Below, in pieces: positions 1 to 10,700 of a DNA stretch of 50,095 nucleotides. Position 1 is the stretch's first letter; every line of letters starts with the position of its first letter. A model generated the notes under the pieces. The model did not search any database. It was not told the origin of the DNA and saw nothing but the letters and a program-made list of their open reading frames with translations. The stretch spans positions 1-50,095 of the forward strand of contig JAGCCZ010000051.1 of assembly GCA_017651425.1 (NCBI GenBank). Direction: 5' to 3'. The stretch is from Bacteroidales bacterium (lineage in GTDB: Bacteria; Bacteroidota; Bacteroidia; Bacteroidales; WCHB1-69). The position numbers were made by a program, and so were the translations under genes.

Positions 1-73
1 ACTACATGTGAAAATACCGGGAACAAACCATGTCCGAACCAGAACCTTGTTCCTCACTCCGGAGCATCGGTCC

Positions 74-352
74 TTACTGCCTCTCTTTGACACTTTGGGT
101 ATCGAAACTCAAAATGGGTGAATCTTCGCCAAAGTCAGGAGATTCTTCGGAATGTGGATTGAGCGGAATGTCTTGAATGCGGCACAATAATATGTCGTCG
201 CCCATTTTTGTCACCCGCGCACAGCGCGCACCATTCCGCAGTTTTTGCTCCGCAAAAACTGCAGCCCCCCCCAACATATTACGCAACGTCACCACATGCA
301 CCATTCCACCGCCGATGGCGGCGGAACCCCCAACAAACACCGATAAAAACAA
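74..352 (-). CDS. Possible small hypothetical protein (weak)
   Basis: Open frame of about 92 codons starting at a TTG 12 bases beyond the stop of the 1440-residue surface protein and ending in a TAA. The first residues are hydrophobic (MFLSVFVGGSAAIGGG) and the C-terminal third is polar and reads like real coding sequence (PLNPHSEESPDFGEDSP). I recognise no family. Against it being a gene: it has no ATG at the start, it contains a perfect 11-bp-arm hairpin at 238-262, and its middle could be an intergenic repeat translated by chance. A shorter ATG start lies about 16 codons in. It could be a decayed fragment of a longer gene. Confidence 0.25.
   Translation of the reverse strand: MFLSVFVGGSAAIGGGMVHVVTLRNMLGGAAVFAEQKLRNGARCARVTKMGDDILLCRIQDIPLNPHSEESPDFGEDSPILSFDTQSVKERQ
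238..262. repeat. Perfect 11-bp inverted repeat (hairpin)
   Basis: The arms GCAGTTTTTGC and GCAAAAACTGC are exact reverse complements with a 3-base loop. It lies about 100 bases past the stop of the minus-strand surface protein gene. It has no U-tract, so it is not a standard intrinsic terminator, but it could stabilise a transcript 3' end. A second short inverted repeat, CCGCC-gat-GGCGG, is at 309-321. Confidence 0.6.
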
Positions 353-364
353 TAATCTGTTTTT

Positions 365-3300
365 TTAATCGCGGAGACAACGGACCGAAAAGCCGTCGAA
401 CTTGTCGGTGGTGCCCCAGCTCACGTAGGTGCTGCCGCAGTACAGGTAGCGGTAGTACGCGCCGTTGCTGCCACTCTCGTACTGCGAGGAAGACCAGAAA
501 TCGGCGTGGATGTCCGCGCCGTCGAACGACGAGCCATAGCAGTAGCCTGCCGGAACGGCGGAAAAGCCCGTGGCATTGTTTCCCGTCACGCTCTGGTCGC
601 CCGGATAACACGCTCCACTATAACTGCTCCACCCCAACTCGGAGGCCAGCGCCTTGGCAATGTTTGCCGTGTTTCCGCCGCAGATGTATTCGCTCCGGCC
701 GCCCACATAGTCGGTGAGTTGTGTCCACTCCGCATCGGAGGGCACGTGCCAGCCCGTGGGACAGATTCCCTGCACGTCGCTGGGGTTGGCGGTGGATGAT
801 GCCGCACCACGCATCACTGCCGGCCAGTTGTAGTAATATCCCCTCTGTGCCAAAGCGAAGCCGGAGGAGGTGTAGTCGTAGTAATAAGGATCCGTATAAC
901 TGGTAGCACTGCCGCCAACAGGAATCGCCACTCCGTCGGCATAGTGCGTAGTCCGCAGGTTCTCCTTCATCCAGCATTGCTGTCCAATCTGAACCGTGTT
1001 ATAAACGTTTCCATCATAATCGGTTACAGTAGGGGTGCCAGGACAGGGTTGGATGTCGCTTGTGGGCGTGTCACCATTGTCAGCGTCGCGGAGACAACGT
1101 ACGGAAAGGCAGATGCCCTTGTAGCTGCTATAGAGGTCCATGTAGGCGATGCCGGAGGACAAGATGCGGGCCCAAGCGTCGTGCGTGATGCTCGCGAGCT
1201 GGGAGGAAGACCAAAAGTAGGCACCCCATCCGGAATTGCTGTAACCATTGTAGTAGTAGCCTATGGGCAACGCACCAAAACCCGTGGCGTTGTTGGCCGT
1301 CACGCTTTGGTTGCCGGGACAGCAATCGCTGCTGGAGCTGTTCCATCCTTCCGCAGAGGCCAGTGCCTTGGCAATGTAAGTCGTGTCTCCGCCACAAATA
1401 TATTGGCTTTGGCTGCTCACAAAGTCGGTCAATGATGTCCACTCGGCATCGGTGGGCAGATGCCATCCTTCGGGACAGATGCCCCTGCGGTGGCCGGAGA
1501 AGCTCGCCGTCACCGCATTACTGCCGTCTGTGTTCACGCTCGTCTCCCCAAAGGCCGTGTTGAACGTATCTACTGTCGCGTTCCAGTTGTATAGCAGACC
1601 GTAGTTTTGCGGCGCGTAGGTGGTGGAATCGTTGTTGTACCAGCGGGCTTGCTTGCCCGTGTAGGTGTAGCCCGTGCCTGCAGTCGGGATGAGGCGCGTG
1701 CTCGTACTCGGGGAGGTGGTGGTGCGCAGATTCTCCTTCAACCAGCACTGGTTGCCAATCTGCACCACGGCATAGCTGTTGTTCTGGTGGTCGCGAACTG
1801 CCGTGATAGTACCATTAGAACCTGTCTCGTTGCTGCGGATGGAGGAGACACCGCAAGAGTTAGTGTTACCTGTAGGCGCACTGCCTGGCACGGTAATCGT
1901 AATCACTTCACCGTAGCCAGGACCTTTGCTGTTGGTGGCGTAGGCGCGGGCGTAGTAAGTGGTACCGGCACTCACTCCGGATATATTGCACACAAAACGG
2001 CCCAGCCCGTCACCGGTGAAACTACTCGTCACATTAGTGGCATTGGACATATCGGAGGAGAGGCTCCACTGCACACCGCGTTCCAAGACAGGAGCCCCAC
2101 CATTGTCGGTCACGGCGCCCATCACCTGATCATACACATTATGCACGGTGTTGTAGGTGGTGCTGGTAGCCACGGTGGGGATAGTGATGCCATCGGAGAC
2201 GGAAACCACCGTGTTCATCGTGCAGCCGTTGGCGTCGCTCACTGCCAACGAGTGGTCGCCCTCCTGGGTAAAGGTGTGCTGCCATCTCCAATTGCTGTAA
2301 CCGCCAAGGGTTTGGTCCACACCATCCACATAATAATGATAGGGGGCGGTGCCATTGCTGACCACCATCAGCACTGTCATTCCATTTTGTTGAGTACTGA
2401 TACCCAAGTTGCAATCGGGTGTGGACTCTTGCACCGTGTATGTAGTGGCGGCCTTACAACCGTTATTGTCTTTTACAAAATAGGTTGTACCAGGAACAAG
2501 CGGGTAAAGATTACTTGCAGGATTAGTCCAATTGATATTATCGGAAGAATACTCTAAAAACAAAAATCCATAATCACCACTATAGCCAGAAGGCACCAAA
2601 CGTCCATCCACCACATCCAGGCTCAAGGTGGAGTTTGCGCAAGCATTTTCAGCGTAAAAGAAGAGTGGAGAGCCCTCAATATGGTTGCCCTCACAGTCGA
2701 GCACGCTGGCCTTCAGGGTCGGGGCTACCGCATTATTGGGTTTCCAGTAGATTTGGGCAATGCCATTTAAATCGGTATAGGCAGACACACTTGCAGAACC
2801 CGCGCCCGAAGGAGAAGAGGAGAGCACACCGTCGTATGTTTCGAAGAGGACTTTGTTGCCGCCTCTCGGCTCGCCATTCTGCTTGAAAACCTGCACTTGT
2901 ATCGGATCAGAGATCCAAGCACCTGCTGCAGGAGGTACGAGGTTGCGGTTTGTATTCGGACCCATAGCCATTCTGTAGGGTCGTTTCCAAGATTTCAAGG
3001 TTTGTTCCCAGAACATATTCGGGTTCCAAAGGCCTATTACCTTAAGGCCAATTTCCTCATATAACCTCAATTCCGTGGAATCGGATTTAAAGCCGTTGGC
3101 ACCATAACAAAAAACAAAAGCAATTTTAGGCATAAACTCAAGATAGAGTTCCACCGTCTTAAACAACAAAATCCCTGACAACTTCGGCCCTATCGCCAAA
3201 CTTAATTCTAAGGAGACATTGGTGTTGATGTGTTCGGGCTCGATTTCCACGATCTTCCCATCACCTGCCTTGGTGGTATCAAAGTCTATATTGATAGGGA

Positions 3301-4687
3301 TTGGCACACCCCCAGCCACCAAGACTTCGCCTTCTGCCACATAATAAATGGGTTTAGTATATATGTAATGTTTTTCAATACCGTCGGAAAGGTTTGCGCT
3401 TAGCATGACCGCAAAATCCAATGACACCCCCAGCTTAACGTTTGCAAGGCCAGGTAGCCCAAATGTAAGAGGGGAAATATCCTTCGTAACATGGAATGGG
3501 GCTGCAAATTGAGAGGCGTGAAGTTTAAAATCCACCTTGGCATCACCCACAAATCCCACTTTAAAGCTCACATATCCATTTCCAAATACCACGTAAGGGT
3601 GAACATACCAGTCCTCAATCAATTTAACGTCACTGAAATCGGGTGTCAGATCTTGTATATCCCAATGACCACCTAACGTAACGTCACCTATATTCCAGTT
3701 GTTCACGATCAGATTCCGTTGATATGATTGAACCAATCCGTCCAATAGGGCACCCCAATTACCCGAAAGAAAACGCGGATCCTGCAACAGCTCTGCCCGC
3801 GTGAATGAATGATAAGAACCGCCTCTTTGAGAGGATACGGCGAGAGACATCGGAATCTCCAAATTTATAGCCCCTTCTTTCAGAATATCTGTGATATAAC
3901 CTTGGCTTGTCACCATTTCACAGGTGTCTCCATAATATTCAAAATAGAGCACCTTGCGCAGGAATCCATCATCCACCATCCCTACCAGCACAGTGCTGTC
4001 GGTAATAACAGGGACCGGGTTGCCGAAGACAATGCGATAGATGCCGGAAGCCATTTCAGCAGAGTCGCTTAAGATTATATCGGTGGTATCCACCACAACG
4101 ATGGCATCGTACATCACCGTATGTACATAGCGTATCTCCACGGTGTCAATGCTCACGCCGCAGGCGTTGGCCACCGTCCAAGTTAGGCGGTACATCGTGT
4201 CGGGGCCCGAGAAACGGGAGTTGCAGTAGGTGGGGTCCTCTAAATTGGCGGAATCACCCTCTATCACCTGCCACATACAGCGAACACCTTCGTCCTCCAC
4301 CCCGTTGCCGAAGAGTGTGGTCACGAAGTTCTCATTGAGGATACGGTCGGGACCGGCATTGGCATTGGGCAGAAACTGCACGCGGGTGACAGCAGACGAT
4401 TCATCGGGGCAGTTGGGGTACTGCATCCAGGCGCGGTAGTAGCGGGTCTCGTTCCCCTCTGGCTTGAAACGATATACGGTGTCGTTGGCACCCGGGATGT
4501 CAGTCCATGTGAGTGTGTCTTCCGAAATCTGCCACTGGATGTTGCCGTACTGGTAATTGTCCACGGAGAGGGTCACGGAGTCGGTGCCGTCGCCCGCGCA
4601 CACGTCCACCACCTGAGCGTGCAGGAGGGTGGGCATCAGTGCCAGCAGCAGGCACAGCAGGGCGGTAAGTCTTTTCATCTTTTCCAT
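365..4687 (-). CDS. Large secreted surface protein with Ig/Fn3-like region and two C-terminal FISUMP domains
   Basis: 1440 residues. The signal peptide ends LLHA with Q at predicted +1 (residue ~25). Residues ~25-180 are PKD/Ig-like (NANAGPDR motif). Residues ~180-620 are beta-rich with no family I recognise. Residues ~625-720 resemble a bacterial Ig-like repeat (VQVFKQNGEPRGG, TDLNGIAQIYWKP). Residues ~845-935 look like an Fn3-type module (GTTYYARAYATNSKGPGYGE). Two FISUMP domains (TIGR02145/PF09603) follow at ~940-1200 and ~1215-1440; each has QIGxQCWxKENLRTT, GICPxGWHxPxDAEW, NATGFxAxPxGY, FWSSSQ and a terminal SVRCLRD. There is no T9SS C-terminal domain after the last FISUMP. It lies 33 bases downstream of the collagen-like gene, so the two are probably co-transcribed. 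ATG 4687 was kept as start; ATG 4678 (MKRLTALL) is equally possible. The role is probably adhesion or surface display (inference). Confidence 0.85.
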   Translation of the reverse strand: MEKMKRLTALLCLLLALMPTLLHAQVVDVCAGDGTDSVTLSVDNYQYGNIQWQISEDTLTWTDIPGANDTVYRFKPEGNETRYYRAWMQYPNCPDESSAVTRVQFLPNANAGPDRILNENFVTTLFGNGVEDEGVRCMWQVIEGDSANLEDPTYCNSRFSGPDTMYRLTWTVANACGVSIDTVEIRYVHTVMYDAIVVVDTTDIILSDSAEMASGIYRIVFGNPVPVITDSTVLVGMVDDGFLRKVLYFEYYGDTCEMVTSQGYITDILKEGAINLEIPMSLAVSSQRGGSYHSFTRAELLQDPRFLSGNWGALLDGLVQSYQRNLIVNNWNIGDVTLGGHWDIQDLTPDFSDVKLIEDWYVHPYVVFGNGYVSFKVGFVGDAKVDFKLHASQFAAPFHVTKDISPLTFGLPGLANVKLGVSLDFAVMLSANLSDGIEKHYIYTKPIYYVAEGEVLVAGGVPIPINIDFDTTKAGDGKIVEIEPEHINTNVSLELSLAIGPKLSGILLFKTVELYLEFMPKIAFVFCYGANGFKSDSTELRLYEEIGLKVIGLWNPNMFWEQTLKSWKRPYRMAMGPNTNRNLVPPAAGAWISDPIQVQVFKQNGEPRGGNKVLFETYDGVLSSSPSGAGSASVSAYTDLNGIAQIYWKPNNAVAPTLKASVLDCEGNHIEGSPLFFYAENACANSTLSLDVVDGRLVPSGYSGDYGFLFLEYSSDNINWTNPASNLYPLVPGTTYFVKDNNGCKAATTYTVQESTPDCNLGISTQQNGMTVLMVVSNGTAPYHYYVDGVDQTLGGYSNWRWQHTFTQEGDHSLAVSDANGCTMNTVVSVSDGITIPTVATSTTYNTVHNVYDQVMGAVTDNGGAPVLERGVQWSLSSDMSNATNVTSSFTGDGLGRFVCNISGVSAGTTYYARAYATNSKGPGYGEVITITVPGSAPTGNTNSCGVSSIRSNETGSNGTITAVRDHQNNSYAVVQIGNQCWLKENLRTTTSPSTSTRLIPTAGTGYTYTGKQARWYNNDSTTYAPQNYGLLYNWNATVDTFNTAFGETSVNTDGSNAVTASFSGHRRGICPEGWHLPTDAEWTSLTDFVSSQSQYICGGDTTYIAKALASAEGWNSSSSDCCPGNQSVTANNATGFGALPIGYYYNGYSNSGWGAYFWSSSQLASITHDAWARILSSGIAYMDLYSSYKGICLSVRCLRDADNGDTPTSDIQPCPGTPTVTDYDGNVYNTVQIGQQCWMKENLRTTHYADGVAIPVGGSATSYTDPYYYDYTSSGFALAQRGYYYNWPAVMRGAASSTANPSDVQGICPTGWHVPSDAEWTQLTDYVGGRSEYICGGNTANIAKALASELGWSSYSGACYPGDQSVTGNNATGFSAVPAGYCYGSSFDGADIHADFWSSSQYESGSNGAYYRYLYCGSTYVSWGTTDKFDGFSVRCLRD

Positions 4688-4720
4688 AGCATACTGTTCA
4701 AAATATCACGAAAAGAGAGA

Positions 4721-7700
4721 TTAGCGGGCCGTAGGGGTTCCGGTGTTCCCCGAATTCTCGCAGGGATTGGGCAGTTCCACCCGCACGCGGGTGGTCCACT
4801 GGGCATACAAGGTAATATTTTCGGTGAGGGTGAGTGCGACCTCGTTGCTGTAGGAGGTACCGGTGCCGTCGGCGGCGGTGTTCCAGCCCACAAACATATA
4901 GCCGCCGCGGGTGAAAGTATTGGCGTTGATATGCTGCTGCACACCGGCCGGGAAGAACTGGGCGCTCATACGTCCGGTGCCGCCGTTGGCCTCAAAGAGG
5001 ATGTAATGGGGCGTGTTGTCCTGCACCGTCTGCCAGGTGGGCGTGCCACTGTCCATCACGAGATGCTGGCCCTGCTGTCCGGCGGGCAGCACCACCCATG
5101 CGGTGCCGTTCCAGTAGAGCATATCGCCCACTGCAGTGCCTTGCGGCATCGCGGGCACATCCGCCGCCGTGATGTAACCCGCGTCGTTGGTGAAGGCACT
5201 AACGTTGGTGGGGATGTTGGCGGCCTGCGGCGTCCCCGTCTGCCCATCTGAAGCAGTGCTGTCGCGGAGGCAGCGGACGGACAATCCATTGAAAGAGTTC
5301 ATCCAATCTATGCTTGCTTCGTCATTAAAGATTGCACGAGTATTTGTTTGCCGGTTGTCTCTTGTGGTGGTCCAAAAGCCAGTGTATTCACCAAAAGACC
5401 AGAAAGCGCAAACAAGAGAATCATAATGTATAGTTGCCCCCAAGCCTTCACCTGAAACAAAATATGTAAACGTGGATATACCAGCGGGAAGGGCCGAAAA
5501 ACCTGTACCATTGTTAGAGGAAAAGTCGTTGCCCACTGTACAATTTCTCGAACTGCTATTCCATCCTATCTTAGAGGACAAGGCTTTGGCAATATAGTCA
5601 GGATCGCCTCCACAAGTATATTCCGGTTGACTACCTACATAGTCGGTCAACTGGGTCCACTCCGCGTCACTGGGCACGTGCCAGCCCGTAGGGCAGATGC
5701 CCTGCACGCCGCTGGGGTTGGCACTGCTGGACGCTGCCCCATGCATCACGGCGGGCCAGTTGTACAAATAGCCGTAGGTGGCGACATTATTCTCATCATT
5801 ATTGGGAGCCCAACGATACGGATTTCTATTGTTAGTATCCGCATATACGCCTACTGGGATGGCGGTGCTATCGGCATAGCGGGTGGTGCGCAGGTTCTCC
5901 TTCATCCAGCACTGTCTGCCAATCTTCACGGTGTTGTAGGTGTTGCCGTCAACATCGGTAATAGTGGAGATTCCACATGCAAATCGATTTTCCGAAACCA
6001 CTTGTTGCAAAACATTGATTTGATCACGCATTAATGCAATAATACTGTCATATACACTTTTAAGGCTATCATACAAATTTTGTTGTACCAACAATTGTTC
6101 GTTCAAGTCTTGTATTTGTTCAACAGAAGAGGAGTTATCGCGAAGACAACGCACAGAAGCCCCTTGTCTCTTATCCCAGTTGTATTGGGTTCGCACGTTG
6201 GCAGAATTGTAATAAAGGTAGAATACATTATACTGTTCTGAAGTGGTCCAGAAATAGGCATAGACACCAAAATGCTCATTGTCACGATCGTAATAATTGG
6301 CATAGCGACCTGCAGGAAGAGCCGAAAAACCTGTGGTATTGTTAGAGGAAAAGTCATTGCCCACTGTACAATTATCCGAACTGCTATCCCATCCTATCGT
6401 TGAGGACAAGGATTTGGCAATGTTGCCATTGTTGCCTCCGCAAGCGTATTCCGGATGACCACTTACATAATCCGTCAGCCGAGTCCATTCCGCAGTGCTC
6501 GGTACATGCCAGCCATCAGGACAGACTCCCTGCACACCACTGGGATTGGTATTGCTGGATGCAGCTCCATGCATAACAGCAGACCAATTGTACAGGTAAC
6601 CATAGGTTGCCACCTTGCTTTCGTCATGATACGGCGCATAACGGTTAGAAATTGTGGAATTGTTGTAAGTGCTCGTAGAACCCGCATTAATAATCGAACC
6701 ATCGGCAAAACGGGTGGTTCGAAGATTTTCTCGCATCCAGCACTGACTGCCAATTCTCACAGTATTATAAACATTGCCATCAATATCATTTAAAGTGGAA
6801 GTACCACATTCAAAATGGTCGTCCGCCACTATTTGCCGCAGGCTGTCAATAGCTTGCTGCAATGCATTTATTTGGTCGTTCAAGTTTTCTAAACTGTCGG
6901 CAGTGAGATAGCCAGCATCGTTGGTGAAGGCGCTTACATTGGTGGGAATGTTGGCGGCTTGCTGCACGTTGGCGGCGGTGAGGTAGCCCGCATCGTTGGT
7001 GAAAGCACTCACGTTGGTGGGCACCGTCGGGATGGTGGGTTTATTCAATATCTGCGCCTTGCCGGAGGTGGCATTCCAGTCGGCATTCACCTGCTCGGCG
7101 GGGATGGTGGGGCGGTTGCTCAAATCGTTGTAATTCCCGCTGAAGGCCACAGGCGCGAGGCTGTCAAGGACTTGCAGATAGTCGCCAACAGATTGTTCGT
7201 CGCGGAGGCAACGGATAGATTGCCAAGCATAATTTTTCATGTCAGGTATCTGGTCAGCTATACCACGAAGATCAGCAACCTGTACATAGGAATCATATAC
7301 ATAAACAGATAGGGATTTCGTCGCACCCCAGAATAAAGCTATTTCATCATTCGTTTCCCATCTCCGACCCGTGCCTGCGGGAAGGGCCGAGAAGCCCGTG
7401 GCATTTCTGCCCGATGCATCGCCACACACAATACAATTATCCCAGCTACAATAGGTATCCCAATAATCATTTGCCGCCAATGCCTTGGCTATATTGTTGC
7501 TGTTGCCTCCACAAACATACTCCGGTTTGCTTCCGACATAGCCAACCAACTGGTTCCAGTCCGCATCGTCAGGCAAATGCCAACCGTCGGGACATAAGTT
7601 CAAACCCATGTACCCTCCCCAAGAATGATCTGAAACAGCAGCCTCATTGTAAAGATACCCGAAGTCAGCGGGAAGATTTCCATTGTTACTGGAAGGGTAA

Positions 7701-10700
7701 AAACTTGGAATATTGGTTGTACTAAAACAGCCAAAACATAATGTATCAGTCCAGTCAATATTCGGATAGAATCTACTTAAACCATTGCCGTTGGAATAAC
7801 GGGTGGTGCGGAGGTTCTCCTTCATCCAGCACTGGCTGCCAATCTTCACAGTGTTGTATGTATTGCCATCAATATCGGTTATAGTGGAAACACCACACGC
7901 AAAGTCGCCCAGCACCGCTTGCTGCAAAGCATCGAGCAAAGCATTCGTATTGGCGAGGCTGTCGGAGGTGAGGTAACCTGCGTCATTGGTGAAGGCACTC
8001 ACGTTGGTGGGCTTGTTGAGAATCTCCTCCACACCTGAGGTGGCGTTCCAGTCGGAGTTTACCTGCGCGGGCACATCCGCCGCCGTGATGTATCCGGCAT
8101 CGTTCGTAAACGCACTCACGTTGGCAGGAATAACAGGTACAGAATCCATAGTGATGTAGCCCGCATCATTCGCAAACGCACTCACATTTGTGGGAATAAC
8201 AGGAACAGAATCCATCGTAATGTACCCAGCATCATTCGCAAACGCACTCACATTCGTGGGTTTGTTCAGAATCTCCTCCACGCCGGAGGTGGCGTTCCAG
8301 TCGGAATTTACCTGCGAAGCGGGGATGGGAGGTGTATTGGTCAAGTCATTGTAATCCCCACTGAAGGCCACAGGCGCGAGGCTGTCCAACACGCTCTGTT
8401 GTGCCTCTATCTGCTCGCTTACGCCGTGCAGATAGTCGCCAACAGAGCGATTGTCATCGCGGAGACAACGGACCGAAAAGCCGTTGTACTTGATGTAGTT
8501 GCCCCGGTACACGAGGGCGTAGTAGTAGTGCAGGTAGCGGCCATACGCGAAGTCCGGACTGCTCTCATCCTGCGTAGAGGACCAGAAGTGGGCGTGGTTG
8601 CCCGCGCTGTTGAACGACGAACCGAGGCAGTAGCCCGCTGGAACAGCGGAAAAGCCCGTGGCGTTGTTCGCGGCAGGATTGTTGCCCACCGCACAAGTGT
8701 TGGTTTGGCTGTTCCAACCCTCCGTGGAAGCCAACGCCTTGGCGATGTGGTTTGCCGTGCTGTCGCACTGATACTCGCTCTGGCTGCTTACATAGTCGGT
8801 CATAGCCGTCCATTCCGCATCGCTCGGCAGATGCCACCCCGCAGGGCAGATGCCCCTGCGGTTGCCTATGAAGTTCACCGACACCGCATTGTTATAGTTC
8901 GTGTTCACGCTTGTTTCACCATACGCTGTGTTGAACGTATCCACTGCCGCGTTCCAGTTGTAGAGCAGACCGTAGTTCATCGGGGCGTAGGTGGTGGAGT
9001 CGTCGTTGTACCAGCGGGCCTGCTTGCCCGTGTAGGTAAGGCCAGTACCGACAGCCGGGATGAGGTACGTGCCCGTTGTAGGCGAGGTGGTAGTACGCAG
9101 GTTCTCCTTGGTCCAGCACTGGTTGCCAATCTGCACGGTGTGATAGATGTTGCCCTCGTGGTCGGAAACCGTGGAGGTGCCGCACACGAAATTGTCACCC
9201 CCTACTATTTGCTGCAGGTTTTCAAGGGCTTGCTGCAAGGAGTCAAGTTGGTTGTTCAGGTTGGCGAGGCTGTCGGCGGTGATATAGCCGGCATCGTTGT
9301 TGAAGGCACTCACATTGGTGGGCTTGTTCAGGATCTCCTCCACACCGGAGGTGGCGTTCCAGTCGGAGTTCACCTGCGCGGGCACATCCGCCGCCGTGAT
9401 GTAACCGACATCGTTTGTAAATGCACTCACGTTGGAAGGAATAGTAGGAACAGAATCCATAGTAATGTATCCCGCATCATTTGCAAAAGCACTCACGTTG
9501 GCAGGAATAACAGGTACAGAATCCATGGTAATGTAACCCGCATCATTTGCAAACGCACTCACATTGGTGGGTTTGTTGAGAATCTGGCTCACGCCACTCG
9601 TGGCGTTCCAGTCGGCGGGCACCTGGGTTATATCTCCGCTGGCGGTCGGGATTGTATATGTGTTTGTGCCCGAGCCGTCCACAACCGTGATAAGGATATT
9701 GGAGCCGGCGGAGGTGGCCGTCACGGTCGGCGAGATGCCGTCCGCGCCGTTGGTCACATTATAACTGTAGGTGCTGCCATCCGTATAGGTAATGGTGTAG
9801 GTATCCACCAAGCCGGTGGTGCCGGTCTTCACGATAGACTGGATGCCATTACCCGTGGAGCCCGTGGGACCTGCAGGACCGACCGGGCCCTGAGGGCCAG
9901 TGGGACCTTGCGGACCCATCTCGCCTGGCAAACCCTGGCCACCTTGCGGACCTTGGGGACCCTGCGGGCCCTGTTGCCCGTTGTGCAGCACAAAGGTGTG
10001 CGGACCGTTGGCATCGGTAATGGTCACCACGGTGCTGTCACCCGCGGCAGTGGCGGTCACAATAGGAGAGAAACCATCCTGTCCGTCGGTGCCATTCGTG
10101 CCATTGGCACCAGCAGGACCTGCAGGGCCAACAGGACCCTGGGGACCCGTTTCGCCTTGCAAACCCTGCTCGCCCTGCGGACCTTGTGCGCCCGCAGCTC
10201 CGTTGGTCACCTCGTAGGTAGTAGTGGTACCGTCGGTGTAAGTAATGGTGTAGGTATCGACCAAGCCGCTGGTGCCCGTCTTGGCGATGGACTGGATGCC
10301 GACACCGGCGGATGCTGCCGCGCCGTCCAAGCCGTTGGTCACCGTGAAGGTGGTGACGGTGCCATCCGTATAATGGATGGTGTAGGTATCCACATTGCCG
10401 GCACTCACCGGACCGGAGATATTCGCGATGCCGCGGCCATCCGTGCCGTTGGCACCAGCAGGACCGACAGGACCCTGCGGGCCCGTCTCGCCTTGCACGC
10501 CCTGCTCACCTTGCGGACCTTGTGCACCCGCCGGGCCGACAGGACCTTGAGGACCTTGAGGACCAACGGGGCCTTGCGGACCCGCAGCTCCGTTGGTCAC
10601 CATGTAGGTGGTGGTGCTGCCGTTGGTGTAAGTGATGGTATAGGTATCGACCAAGCCGTTAGTACTCGTCTTGGCGATGGACTGGATGCCGACACCGGCG